From: Flavobacteriales bacterium
Lineage (GTDB): Bacteria; Bacteroidota; Bacteroidia; UBA10329
Assembly (NCBI GenBank): GCA_021741155.1
Contig: JAIOYP010000001.1
Location: 123,871-187,870, forward strand
Length of the DNA: 64,000 nucleotides
Reading direction: 5' to 3'
Below, in pieces: positions 17,863-26,997 of this stretch. The notes beneath the pieces were generated by a model. It saw nothing but the letters and a program-made list of their open reading frames with translations. It had not been told where the DNA came from and made no database searches. How positions within the stretch are numbered: the stretch's first letter is position 1; every line of letters begins with the position of its first letter. The translations under genes and the position numbers were made by a program.

Positions 17863-20733
17863 ATGGTTCAGATTGAACCGTTTCTTTACCGAGTGAAATT
17901 CCTTATTCCCTTATTCCTTTTACCCTTATTCCTTTTCGCCCAGCAGCCAGCGCATTACGTGTTGGGAGAAAGCGAACTCGAAGGCGTTGATATTTACGAC
18001 ATCCTTCAGACTGCCGATGGTGCATACATCTTAGCCACCAGCAATGGCATAATCAGATTTGATGGCTATGCCTTTGCCAACATCGGTTGCCCCGATATGC
18101 TGATGCAATCTGTGTTTAATTTGGTGGAAGACAGTCAGGGAAATGTGTACTGCCACAACCTGAGTGGACAAATATTCATGCTCAGTAACGAGGAGTGCCA
18201 ACTGCTGCTCACCTTGCCAGATAGCTTGGTTTCTGCCGATATGAACCTCGCTATCGAGAATCAAAACAGACTCATTATCGGGTCGAATAGCCTCATTGCG
18301 GTGGATGATGCTTTTGAGATAGTGATATTGACTGAGCATGGGTCTATAGGTCCGATTACGCGCTTGCCAAACGGAACACTTTTCTGTTATTCATCAGCGG
18401 AGAGAAGGTTTTTGACCATCAGCAACGGCAAAGTTAAAAAGGACCTGACCTACCAAATGACCCTTGATGGCTATCACACACCAGCCCCAGCCCTGATTGT
18501 GCTAAAGGATAGTATTTATCCTTACCAAACGGGCAGCTGCGAGGTTTACCGCCAAACCAATGGTGGTACGGAGCTCATATTCAATCCATCTACCGTTACA
18601 GGCAAAACGCAATTGTTTAAACTTTACGCTACAAGCAATGCACTCTGGTTTGCATCAAGTTCGGTGGGCGTGTTGCGGGTGGATGCAAGTTTTAATCCCA
18701 ACAACGGAGGAAAATTGCTCTTTCCGCGAACCCTCATCTCTAACGTAATTGAAGACAAAGAAGGAAACGTGCTGCTCGGAACCTTTGGCAAAGGAATTAT
18801 TGTCATTCCCAACGAAACCACAGAAGATATGGCTGTTTCCGATCGGGATGAGGATGTCATTTCGATTTCAGGTTCGGAAGATGGACGGCTTTACTTCGGA
18901 ACACGTTCTGGGAAACTGATAGAACGATTACCAACGGGCGAATTGAAGTCTATAAGAGAGGCCAACGTGAAAAGCATGGAAGCACTGTTTTCTGTGGGCA
19001 ACGGGCTTTTGCTTATTGGAGAAACCAACGGGGTACTTCTTAGGCTACAAACCGGCACCGAATCTGTTTTTCAGGTAGGTTCCATAAAAGATGTGGAGCA
19101 GATAGATGCAAACGAATTCCTCATAGCCAGCAACGGAGGCGCATACAGGTATCATTTATCCACTGGCAAAGCCGAACGCATCGAAAAACTACAGCTCAGG
19201 CACTACGCCATTGGCTATGATCCGCATACGAAATCCATATTTTGTGGAACATCAAAAGGGTTGATGATTCGGCACAGTAATGATTCGGTGAAACCGTTCA
19301 GGCTGAAGGGGCAAGACGTTATCGTTCGCGATTTCATTTCGTGGCAAGGGCAGGTGTATGCTGCCACGGCAGAAAATGGACTGTTAGTTTTTAGTGATGA
19401 TGATCTCGTGGTCGAGATAAATACATTAAGTGGCTTGGTTTCCAATCAATTAATGGCCATTGCCACCTACCAAAACCAATTGGTGGTTGCCACGGCCTTG
19501 GGGGTGCAACTGTTAACCGAACAAGGAGTTGTAAAACGTACCATCAACCAGGCAGATGGCCTCAATGCCCTCAAAATATTGGATATGGAAGTGATGGGAA
19601 ACGAGTTGTGGGTCGTTCACTCCGCAGGCGTACAAAAAGTGATGCTTGATAGCTACAAACCATTTGACTTTGTGCCCATCGTTACGCTCAAAAGCGTAAT
19701 CGTAAACGACACCCTTTCGCCATTGCTCAACTTGCATGATTTTAACCACGATCAGCAGAAGTTCACCTTTGTATTAAGCACAAACAGCTTGCGCTACCGC
19801 AACGAAATTAGCTATCAGTACCGCCTCGAAGGTGCCGAAAGCCAATGGCAAACGGCAAGTTTCGCTGATAATGTGATAGAGTACCGTTCGCTATCGCCAG
19901 GCAATTATGCCTTCCGTGTCAAAGCCATTTGTAGAGGCGTTGAGAGCGAGGAAATTGTGTACAGCTTTGCCATTGCCACACCATTCTATAAAGCTTGGTG
20001 GTTTTATGCGCTGATGTCGTTTGGGGTTATACTTATTCTGATTGCTTGGTTTAGAACGCGGCTCAGTCGGCAGCAAGTTGCAGCGCAGCAGCAAAACGAG
20101 CTAAACGCCAGCAAGCTCACCGCCATTCAAAGCCAAATGAATCCGCATTTTATCTTCAATGCGCTCAATTCAATTCAGAGTTTGGTGCTCAAAGGCGATG
20201 TCGATAATTCGTACACCTACATAACCAAGTTTGCCAATTTGGTTAGGCGAACGCTCAACTATTCCGATAAGGAGTTTATTGATTTCAGCGAAGAGATCAA
20301 GCTTATTGAATTGTACCTCACTTTGGAGCAATTGCGCTTCAAAGAAGATTTTGAGTTCAGTATTAATGAAAATGAGGTGGAAGATGTGATGATTCCTCCC
20401 ATGATTATCCAGCCATTTATTGAGAATGCATTAGTGCATGGCCTCTTGCATCGCAGCGGGTCTAAGCGTATTCAGCTTGAATTCAAATTGGATGCTGTAC
20501 TCATTTGCACCATTACGGATAATGGCGTTGGGCGTGCCAAAGCAAAGGCCATCAAAGAACGGCAGCGGGCAGAGCACGAGTCGTTTTCTATAAATGCCAT
20601 CCGCACACGGTTTGAGATACTTCAACGCTACCACAAAGGCTCTCTTGGGTTCACATACGAAGACCTCACATTGAATGACGAACCAACGGGAACCAGAGTT
20701 GTGCTTCGCATTCCGGTGAAGAGGAAGTTTTGA
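17863..20733 (+). CDS. Sensor histidine kinase, beta-propeller + Y_Y_Y + LytS-type kinase
   Basis: A 956-residue membrane sensor. After a signal-like N-terminus ending LFLFAQ comes a periplasmic two-component-regulator beta-propeller region (about 30-620). A Y_Y_Y immunoglobulin-like domain follows (about 640-705, NSLRYRNEISYQYRLEGAES), then one membrane helix (about 710-730, WWFYALMSFGVILILIAW). The cytoplasmic His_kinase domain of the LytS family has the H-box QSQMNPHFIFNALNS with phospho-acceptor His762, and the ATPase motifs QPFIENALVHG and ITDNGVG. Its partner is the LytTR regulator about 200 bases downstream. The ligand is unknown. Confidence 0.93.
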   Translation: MVQIEPFLYRVKFLIPLFLLPLFLFAQQPAHYVLGESELEGVDIYDILQTADGAYILATSNGIIRFDGYAFANIGCPDMLMQSVFNLVEDSQGNVYCHNLSGQIFMLSNEECQLLLTLPDSLVSADMNLAIENQNRLIIGSNSLIAVDDAFEIVILTEHGSIGPITRLPNGTLFCYSSAERRFLTISNGKVKKDLTYQMTLDGYHTPAPALIVLKDSIYPYQTGSCEVYRQTNGGTELIFNPSTVTGKTQLFKLYATSNALWFASSSVGVLRVDASFNPNNGGKLLFPRTLISNVIEDKEGNVLLGTFGKGIIVIPNETTEDMAVSDRDEDVISISGSEDGRLYFGTRSGKLIERLPTGELKSIREANVKSMEALFSVGNGLLLIGETNGVLLRLQTGTESVFQVGSIKDVEQIDANEFLIASNGGAYRYHLSTGKAERIEKLQLRHYAIGYDPHTKSIFCGTSKGLMIRHSNDSVKPFRLKGQDVIVRDFISWQGQVYAATAENGLLVFSDDDLVVEINTLSGLVSNQLMAIATYQNQLVVATALGVQLLTEQGVVKRTINQADGLNALKILDMEVMGNELWVVHSAGVQKVMLDSYKPFDFVPIVTLKSVIVNDTLSPLLNLHDFNHDQQKFTFVLSTNSLRYRNEISYQYRLEGAESQWQTASFADNVIEYRSLSPGNYAFRVKAICRGVESEEIVYSFAIATPFYKAWWFYALMSFGVILILIAWFRTRLSRQQVAAQQQNELNASKLTAIQSQMNPHFIFNALNSIQSLVLKGDVDNSYTYITKFANLVRRTLNYSDKEFIDFSEEIKLIELYLTLEQLRFKEDFEFSINENEVEDVMIPPMIIQPFIENALVHGLLHRSGSKRIQLEFKLDAVLICTITDNGVGRAKAKAIKERQRAEHESFSINAIRTRFEILQRYHKGSLGFTYEDLTLNDEPTGTRVVLRIPVKRKF

Positions 20734-20743
20734 CATTTTATGC

Positions 20744-20843
20744 GCCACAGATGCACTGATTGACACGGATTTTCACAGAAACAATCAGCGAAACAATCAG
20801 AAGGGCAATCAACGAAATCTGAGTGAATCAGTGCATCTGTGGC
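20744..20843 (+). repeat. Intergenic inverted repeat, copy A
   Basis: Perfect 18-bp arms (20744-20761 GCCACAGATGCACTGATT and its complement at 20826-20843) flank about 64 bases containing three near-repeats of AACAATCA/GCAATCA. A second copy lies at 60996-61083. It fills the space between kinase and regulator and could form a long hairpin in a readthrough transcript. Confidence 0.8.
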
Positions 20844-20866
20844 TAAAACCATGTTTTATCAATTCC

Positions 20867-20897
20867 ATTCATAAACAAAACCGTTCGTTCCTAAAAC
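20867..20897 (+). promoter_or_regulatory. Candidate direct-repeat operator before LytTR regulator gene
   Basis: Two half-sites, ATTCATAAAC (20867) and GTTCCTAAAAC (20887), are spaced 20 bp and end 28 bp before the -7 box. The same arrangement occurs before the T9SS cargo gene (21730 and 21750). LytTR regulators bind paired direct repeats about two helical turns apart, so autoregulation is plausible. The motif may instead be part of the adjacent repeat element. Confidence 0.4.
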
Positions 20898-20924
20898 CGA
20901 ATAAGCTCCCTTAGCTTATCTGAT

Positions 20925-20932
20925 TACATTCG
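20925..20932 (+). promoter_or_regulatory. -7 box TACATTCG for the LytTR regulator gene
   Basis: TAnnTTTG with one mismatch, only 6 bases before the ATG, implying a very short or absent leader. Confidence 0.45.
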
Positions 20933-20937
20933 CCTAC

Positions 20938-21684
20938 ATGAGCCAGCAGATTGCCGCCATTATAGTTGACGATGAGGAAAGTGCCCGTAGCATTCTCTCC
21001 AACTTGCTTGCGCGCTTTTGTCCGCAGGTAAAAGTGCTTGGTAGCTATGCCAACGTGGAGGCAGCCGTGCACAGCATTAATGCGCTCAAACCGAAGTTGG
21101 TTTTTCTTGATATTGAAATGCCCAACTACTCAGGCTTCGAGATTGTCAATTTCTTCGAGGAGGTTAATTTCGAAATGGTGTTCATTACCGCCTACGACAA
21201 ATATGCCATCCGCGCATTTGAAGTGTCGGCAGTAGACTACCTGCTCAAACCTATCGACATCGACAGGCTTAAAGAAGCGATAGAACGCGTAGAAAAGCGA
21301 GTGGGGCAGGCGAGTAGCGTAGATCAACAATTACTTTCCGAAAGCCTCCAAAGCAAAGAGGTAAACCGAATATCCGTTTCCATAAAAGGCTATCAAACCA
21401 TTTTGGATGTTGCAGACATCATTGCCATCGAAGCCAACGAAAGCTACAGCCATCTGCACATGGCCGATGGAAACATGCACCTCATAAGCAAGAACCTAAA
21501 GCATTTCGAACTGCTGTTGGTAGAAAATCCAAGCTTTTTCCGCACCCACAAATCGTGGATCATCAATTTGGATGCGATGGAGAAATACCAACGATCATCA
21601 GGTGACATTATCCTCAATGGTGGGCTGGTCGCCAAACTGTCAAAGTACCGTAAAGAGGAGTTTGAGATGGCTGTAAGTCGATAG
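20938..21684 (+). CDS. LytTR-family response regulator
   Basis: A 248-residue two-component regulator. The receiver domain (about 1-125) has acidic residues VDDEES, phospho-acceptor Asp58 in FLDIEMP, Thr in FITAYDKYAI and Lys in YLLKPI. The LytTR DNA-binding domain (about 145-245) includes ISVSIKGYQTILDVADI, IEANESYSHL and FFRTHKSWIINL. It is the cognate partner of the upstream LytS-type kinase. The next gene, a T9SS cargo protein, shares a candidate operator with this gene and is the best target guess. Confidence 0.94.
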   Translation: MSQQIAAIIVDDEESARSILSNLLARFCPQVKVLGSYANVEAAVHSINALKPKLVFLDIEMPNYSGFEIVNFFEEVNFEMVFITAYDKYAIRAFEVSAVDYLLKPIDIDRLKEAIERVEKRVGQASSVDQQLLSESLQSKEVNRISVSIKGYQTILDVADIIAIEANESYSHLHMADGNMHLISKNLKHFELLLVENPSFFRTHKSWIINLDAMEKYQRSSGDIILNGGLVAKLSKYRKEEFEMAVSR

Positions 21685-21729
21685 ACCACTGACCACAGAC
21701 TATGGTCTATGGACTATCGACCATCGTCT

Positions 21730-21759
21730 GTTCCTGAACCCAATCGTCCGTTCCTAAAC
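21730..21759 (+). promoter_or_regulatory. Candidate direct-repeat operator before T9SS cargo gene
   Basis: GTTCCTGAAC (21730-21739) and GTTCCTAAAC (21750-21759) are spaced exactly 20 bp within a longer imperfect repeat ATCGTC(T/C)GTTCCT(G/A)AAC. They lie just upstream of a TTG -33 element (21765) and 30 bp before the -7 box. This matches the site layout before the neighbouring LytTR regulator gene. Confidence 0.45.
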
Positions 21760-21787
21760 GATAATTGACCGCTCCGTTCGTGAGGGA

Positions 21788-21795
21788 TAGGTTTG
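21788..21795 (+). promoter_or_regulatory. -7 box TAGGTTTG for T9SS cargo gene
   Basis: Exact TAnnTTTG, with TTG at 21765 as a -33 element 20 bases upstream; the ATG follows 24 bases later. Confidence 0.6.
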
Positions 21796-21819
21796 TGGCT
21801 CATCACAGAAACTATCTAC

Positions 21820-24654
21820 ATGAAAAAAATCCTATCCATTCTCATTCTTATGCTATTTGTCGGTCAGTTTAAGGCTGAGGCGCAATGCACAACAGCCGTT
21901 TTTAGCATTTCCGAAGGCTTCAATGTGGAAGCTACTATGCCAGATTGCTGGACTCCAGTCAACAATTGTTATGTTTTGCCTAGTATCCCAGAGCTTCGCT
22001 TGAGAACAGTCAATGCGGCAGAAGCCTTGGCGGTTATGCCCAAAGTAGTGAATGCACGAGGCATGCTAAGTTTCAAGCTACGCTATATATACCCATGGGG
22101 GCCGGCTGGCACGGTTCAAATAGGTGTGGTGAGCGACCCATCGGTTCCTTCTTCATTTGTGCAGCTAGCAACCGTTTCGGCCAACTCCCAAACCTTGACG
22201 CCCATGAGCGTTAATTTAGCGTCAGTGGGATATATGGGGCCGTATCAATACATCGCCTTTCGTATTGCCGCAAACTCGGCCTATGAGATCTATTTTGATG
22301 ATGTGAATTACACCAGCGGTTGCGTCAGCAGCAGCGTGACTGCTATAGGGCAACCTATAACTGTTCAGTTAGGTACCAACGGTGAGGCTACTATCGATGC
22401 TGCTGATTTGGATAACGGTTCTACCTCTGATTGTGGTGCTCCAACATTAAGCGTGGGTCAGAGTTTGTTTACGTGTTCAGACATTGGTGTCAATCAGGTT
22501 GCGCTTACCGCTACTGATATTTCGGGCAACACATCAACAACCATGGTGGATGTCACGGTGCTGGGTGCAATTACAGACGAAACGGTCAGCGCTGCTCAAA
22601 GCAATCTTTGCTCCAACGGTTCTACCACCATCACCACGGGTGGGTCTATGCTCAACATCAATTATTCGTTGCGCAACGATGCCAACAATACGGTAATTGC
22701 AGGTCCAGTAACAGGAACTGGGAATGGCCTAAGCTTCAATACAGGAGCGATTTCTTCCACCACCACCTTCAATGTTGTTGCCCAAAACATCGGTTCTGCT
22801 GTATCATCAGCCGTTGATTTGGATGGCTCAAACGATTACATCAATGTCCCTTCAACCTCATTCTTGAATTATGAGCAAGGTTTCACCTTTGAAGGAAGGA
22901 TTAAAGCCAATTCTGGAGGCTCGCGTGCCATCTTTTCGGCTGGCACTGCCGCCACTAGCGACATCGAAATTTATGTTCAAGGTGGTGGAAACAGATTGCT
23001 TGTGGTATTCAATCGCAATAGTCCTGGCTATTCTCTCACTGCTAAGGAGTATCCTGTACCGCCACTCAATACGTGGTTTCATTTGGCGGTGACTTACGAT
23101 GGCACTACAATAAAAGCCTACATCGATGGTGTAGAGAAAACCGCTTTGGCCACTACAAATGGTTCGCTTTTGCACAAGACAACTGGTGCGCAGTTCGATT
23201 TCGGTTTCATGCGAAGCAACATTAACAACAATTGGGGCTTTGTCACGCATTTAGGTGCTTTTGATGAGATCCGTCTTTGGGACGATGCACGCACCGTAGG
23301 AGAGATACAGGCTTCAATGAATGCTTGTTCTGATGGAACAGGTTCAGGACTTGTGGCACTCTATCCATTCAACGAACAATCTGGATTAACAGCAAATGAC
23401 ATTACTGGCGGACACCACGGCACACTAGTAAATATGGATGCAACAACTGATTGGGTTGCGGGAGCCTTTGCTTGCAACAATCCTTCAGACCCAGCGTGCG
23501 ACTTTGAAATGACACAGACCGTTATAGTTACAGTAGGAGATGCTGTGGCACCAGTTGCCAACGTAGTAAACCTACCTAACCTTACAGCTCAGTGCCAAGT
23601 AACATCATTGACTGCGCCAACCGCAACAGATGCTTGTGCAGGAACAGTTACAGGAACAACTAATGCTTCATTGCCTATCTCGGCAAACACAACCATCACT
23701 TGGAGCTACACCGATGGTACGAATACCGTTACGCAAGACCAACAAGTGGTAATTAGTGATACGCAAGCACCAGTTGCCAACGTTGGTAGTTTGCCCAACG
23801 TGACGGGTCAATGTGAGGTCGCTTCATTGACTGCTCCAACTGCCACAGACGCCTGTGCAGGAAGCGTGATAGGAACCACCAATGCTTTATTGCCTATCTC
23901 GTCCAATACCACCATCACCTGGACTTACACAGATGGAACGAATAGCGTTACGCAAGATCAGCAAGTGGTAATTGCCGATACTCAAGACCCTGTTGCAGAT
24001 ATTGGAGCTCTACCAGCGCTGAGCGCATATTGCGAGGTTGTTGCTCCAACCGCTCCAACCGCTTCAGATAATTGTTCTGGAGCAGTTACAGGAACAACGA
24101 CTGCAAGTTTCCCTTTCACAGCAGATGGCACAATCACTTGGACATTTGAAGATGCAGACGGAAACAGCATAACGCAAACGCAAGAGGTAACGATTACCGA
24201 TATTGATGTTGAGACAAGTGTGAATGGCGGAACCATTACTGCTGATCAAGCCGGTGCTACCTACCAGTGGGTTGATTGTGACAACAGCAATGCACCAATT
24301 ACAGATGAAGACGGACAAAGCTTCTCTCCAGCTGCAAGCGGAAACTACGCGGTTGAAGTAATGCTTAACGGTTGTACCGAAACCTCAAACTGTGTAAACA
24401 TGATGGTAACAGGAATCAATGGGGCCAATGCAGTTCAATTGAACATCTTCCCAATACCAGCAATGCAACAATTGAATGTGGTTTGCAGTCAAGCAGTAGA
24501 GTCGCTCAACGTTCTTGCAGTAAGCGGACAGCTGGTAGCCTCTTATCCGCAAAACACTAAAACGATAGATGTGTCAGCACTAGCAAACGGTATGTACATT
24601 CTTGCGGTTCAAACAGAAATCGGAATAACGCAAAGAAGATTCGTAAAAGAATAA
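21820..24654 (+). CDS. T9SS cargo protein with LamG-like domain and HYR-like repeats
   Basis: A 944-residue secreted protein starting MKKILSILILMLFVGQFKAEAQ (signal peptide); this start is preferred over one nine codons upstream. Domains in order: an N-terminal jelly-roll-like region; an Ig-like segment; a concanavalin A/LamG-like domain (about 335-520, VDLDGSNDYINVPS, FEGRIKANSGG, LYPFNEQSG); and three tandem HYR-like repeats of 73 residues. Last is a type A T9SS sorting domain (about 870-944: LNIFPIPAMQQLNV, ANGMYILAV, RRFVKE), which directs outer-membrane export and surface anchoring. Likely role: adhesion or glycan binding, by domain content only. Confidence 0.9.
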   Translation: MKKILSILILMLFVGQFKAEAQCTTAVFSISEGFNVEATMPDCWTPVNNCYVLPSIPELRLRTVNAAEALAVMPKVVNARGMLSFKLRYIYPWGPAGTVQIGVVSDPSVPSSFVQLATVSANSQTLTPMSVNLASVGYMGPYQYIAFRIAANSAYEIYFDDVNYTSGCVSSSVTAIGQPITVQLGTNGEATIDAADLDNGSTSDCGAPTLSVGQSLFTCSDIGVNQVALTATDISGNTSTTMVDVTVLGAITDETVSAAQSNLCSNGSTTITTGGSMLNINYSLRNDANNTVIAGPVTGTGNGLSFNTGAISSTTTFNVVAQNIGSAVSSAVDLDGSNDYINVPSTSFLNYEQGFTFEGRIKANSGGSRAIFSAGTAATSDIEIYVQGGGNRLLVVFNRNSPGYSLTAKEYPVPPLNTWFHLAVTYDGTTIKAYIDGVEKTALATTNGSLLHKTTGAQFDFGFMRSNINNNWGFVTHLGAFDEIRLWDDARTVGEIQASMNACSDGTGSGLVALYPFNEQSGLTANDITGGHHGTLVNMDATTDWVAGAFACNNPSDPACDFEMTQTVIVTVGDAVAPVANVVNLPNLTAQCQVTSLTAPTATDACAGTVTGTTNASLPISANTTITWSYTDGTNTVTQDQQVVISDTQAPVANVGSLPNVTGQCEVASLTAPTATDACAGSVIGTTNALLPISSNTTITWTYTDGTNSVTQDQQVVIADTQDPVADIGALPALSAYCEVVAPTAPTASDNCSGAVTGTTTASFPFTADGTITWTFEDADGNSITQTQEVTITDIDVETSVNGGTITADQAGATYQWVDCDNSNAPITDEDGQSFSPAASGNYAVEVMLNGCTETSNCVNMMVTGINGANAVQLNIFPIPAMQQLNVVCSQAVESLNVLAVSGQLVASYPQNTKTIDVSALANGMYILAVQTEIGITQRRFVKE
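23551..24207 (+). repeat. Three tandem 219-bp repeats inside the T9SS cargo gene
   Basis: Units begin near 23551, 23770 and 23989 (period 219 bp, 73 codons) and encode HYR-like modules with the pattern PVAN(V/I)...LTAPTATDACAG...TITW.YTDGTN..TQDQQVVI.D. The first two are close at DNA level and the third is more diverged. Such in-frame repeats can expand or contract by recombination. Confidence 0.85.
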
Positions 24655-24677
24655 ACAAGACATGATGTGATGAGTGA

Positions 24678-24711
24678 AAGGTCGTCTGGTGAAAGCTAGG
24701 CGGCCTTTTTT
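24678..24711 (+). terminator. Rho-independent terminator after T9SS cargo gene
   Basis: A ten-pair stem AAGGTCGTCT / AGGCGGCCTT (with G-T pairs) around a 10-base loop, followed by a T-run. It sits between convergent genes and overlaps the last base pairs of the FISUMP lipoprotein gene. Confidence 0.75.
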
Positions 24712-26794
24712 AATCTTTCAAACACCGTACCGAGTGTCCAAATTCTTTGCGGTTATAGACATCCATAAATTCTGCCATGTCATTAGTGGTTATCCTGTGA
24801 TGTGCCATGGTATTGTCATATTCAGTAGCACTCCACCAAGTTCCGTAGCTGCCAAAATCATCTGAAAATTGGCCTGTTGGTAATCGACCACCACCTGGCA
24901 CTCCCGTCCAACCACTACTGTTAGTTGCATTGTTGGGTTCGGTCCACAGATTTACTGATTTCAGTGCCATTCCGGCATTAGGTTCTCCTCCAACAGTGCT
25001 TACTAATTCGTCCCAATCACTATTTGTGGGCACATGCCAACCAGAGGGACAAAGACCGCGTGAGTCAGATGCTGCTAACCAATTGTATAATTTGCCATAC
25101 GTATTGTTCATTGAAGCATTTTCTCCATAATAGCACCATGAAGAAGTGCTTAAGTTATTGTCGTAAATGGATCGCCAGGAAGCGGAATCCTGTAGTTCGC
25201 CAATTAGCTGACCATTTCTAAACCGACTGGTTTTGAGATTTTGCAGCATCCAGCATTGATTGCCGACCTGCACTACATTGTAAGTATTGCCGTCAATATC
25301 TGTTATTGAAGCAGGACAAGAACCGCTTACATTGTTTGCGGTAGCAGTGAACGTAACTGGAGATTCATTCACCTGTACTAAGTTTCCTTTTTTTACAGTG
25401 GCCTGCACTGTTTGGGTGCCGATTTGATTGCCTAATAACCATTGTACTCCTGCTTCACCATCGGCATTAGTAGCAATCTGCGTGGCTGTTATAATGCCTC
25501 CACCAGATGTTACATTAAAGCGCACTGGAACATCTTTTACTGCTGCTCCTTCCGAATCCAACACGCGTACTACAATAGAATCATGAAGCAGTGTGCCTTG
25601 GTTTGCCTCTTGCGCATCTCCCATTATTTTTACTATTCGATCAGGCTTATGGTAAGTGAGACGGGGAGAGTCCCAAATTTGGTCTGGATATTCAATAAGT
25701 GTATTGCCCAAAATGGTGACATCGGCTCCAGCAGTTGCTCGTAGCCACGTGCTAGCGGTTAAATCCCAATCCAAAGAAGGAGAAGCAACAACACCAGTAA
25801 AGTCACTCATTAGTCCAGCAGAAACTCTTGGTCCTGCTACACCATAAAGTTTAGCAGTCACCACAGGTCGTAGGTTGCAATTAGCCAATAGCGTTACTGC
25901 ACCCGTAGGTTGCGACACGTCAAGGTTTGAGGTGGTACTAAAATCATGCAAGCTTTGCCATTGGGCGTTCTGATACTTTACACCGAGTGTAATCTGACCG
26001 CTACTTGAAAAATTAGTGATATTGGAAACAGCCGCACTCATGGTGGCAGCGTAATCTGCTATCCAATACAATTTCAATGTAAGCACTACAGGTATTACAA
26101 TAGGGCCAACTGGAACCAACTTAATGATGGTTTTTGAATGGCGAGAAAGTGTATCGCTTCCATCAACTAAACTAACGGATTGAAAAGCATTGAATTTGAG
26201 CTGTGCGTTAGCTGAATACGGAGCATTGGTGCTACTCATTTCAAAATAGTTGATGCCAGCAGGAGAAAAAGCAAAATCGAAAAGCCAACTAGGATCAATT
26301 TCTAGATTGGCGCTTGACAATTTTATATTTAATGATGAAGAGGAATAAAGTTCGTGATTGCTTACCGAATAGCCGAATCCAGAGGTTTTGCCAGGCAACA
26401 TCTCATTCATGTCAGCATTGATATTGAAGCTGCCATTTTTGAATACATCACTCAGCGTAGCTTGATTGGTCTGTAGGGTAAGTGTGTTGCCATTCAAGTT
26501 AACTCCTGTTACTTTCCTTAAATAACCTTCTCCGTAGGTTCCAATAATGATATCGTTCACGTGCAATTCTGTGTTCGTTGCCGTTGATTGAAACACATAA
26601 ACCCCAGCAGAGAAATTGGAAGAAGAGGTATTCAAAATTAGTGTTGCGGTGTCAATCACAACTACGTTTTCCCATAGCTCCAAAGGTGCTTCGGGAGTGG
26701 GGTCGTCATCTTTCTTACAGCCCGAGGTGGTGAAGAGCAACGAGCAAAATCCGAATGCTAAAAAGGGGTAGACCAGCTTATTAAGGAGTTTCAT
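24710..26794 (-). CDS. FISUMP-domain surface lipoprotein
   Basis: A 694-residue lipoprotein (MKLLNKLVYPFLAFGFC..., lipobox TTSGC, then KKDDDPTPE). The central region (about 60-390) is beta-rich and unassigned. An Ig-like Big_1-type domain follows (about 395-480: VRVLDSEGAAVKDVPVRFNV, NADGEAGVQW). The C-terminus (about 490-694) is a Fibrobacter succinogenes major paralogous domain: DIDGNTYNVVQVGNQCWM, WCYYGEN, GKLYNWLA, GLCPSGWHVPTNSDWDEL, TWWSATEY and HSVRCLKD. FISUMP domains fold like C-type lectins and occur in surface proteins. Likely exposed and adhesive; ligand unknown. Confidence 0.88.
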   Translation of the reverse strand: MKLLNKLVYPFLAFGFCSLLFTTSGCKKDDDPTPEAPLELWENVVVIDTATLILNTSSSNFSAGVYVFQSTATNTELHVNDIIIGTYGEGYLRKVTGVNLNGNTLTLQTNQATLSDVFKNGSFNINADMNEMLPGKTSGFGYSVSNHELYSSSSLNIKLSSANLEIDPSWLFDFAFSPAGINYFEMSSTNAPYSANAQLKFNAFQSVSLVDGSDTLSRHSKTIIKLVPVGPIVIPVVLTLKLYWIADYAATMSAAVSNITNFSSSGQITLGVKYQNAQWQSLHDFSTTSNLDVSQPTGAVTLLANCNLRPVVTAKLYGVAGPRVSAGLMSDFTGVVASPSLDWDLTASTWLRATAGADVTILGNTLIEYPDQIWDSPRLTYHKPDRIVKIMGDAQEANQGTLLHDSIVVRVLDSEGAAVKDVPVRFNVTSGGGIITATQIATNADGEAGVQWLLGNQIGTQTVQATVKKGNLVQVNESPVTFTATANNVSGSCPASITDIDGNTYNVVQVGNQCWMLQNLKTSRFRNGQLIGELQDSASWRSIYDNNLSTSSWCYYGENASMNNTYGKLYNWLAASDSRGLCPSGWHVPTNSDWDELVSTVGGEPNAGMALKSVNLWTEPNNATNSSGWTGVPGGGRLPTGQFSDDFGSYGTWWSATEYDNTMAHHRITTNDMAEFMDVYNRKEFGHSVRCLKD

Positions 26795-26931
26795 ATGTAT
26801 TGATTTCTAACTTACGAAAGTTACTCTATTGTAGTTTTGGATTGCTGACCTAGATCAACAACAATTTTGATTTACATCAACCAGTTGAGCATTGCTAAAA
26901 GCGAATCTTCTTTAACTCTCATTAATACGAG

Positions 26932-26939
26932 TACCTTCG
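26932..26939 (+). promoter_or_regulatory. -7 box TACCTTCG for DEAD-box helicase gene
   Basis: TAnnTTTG with one mismatch, 58 bases before the ATG. It gives a leader of about 50 bases, as is common for cold-responsive helicases, though no regulation is shown. Confidence 0.4.
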
Positions 26940-26997
26940 CGGCTTAATAGAGAAATGGCTGTTATAACTGATTGCTGTTTCAAACAATCATAATTAT

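Noticed and set aside
20431..20766. Minus-strand frame opposite the kinase domain
   Set aside because: Shadow of the histidine-kinase ATPase region.
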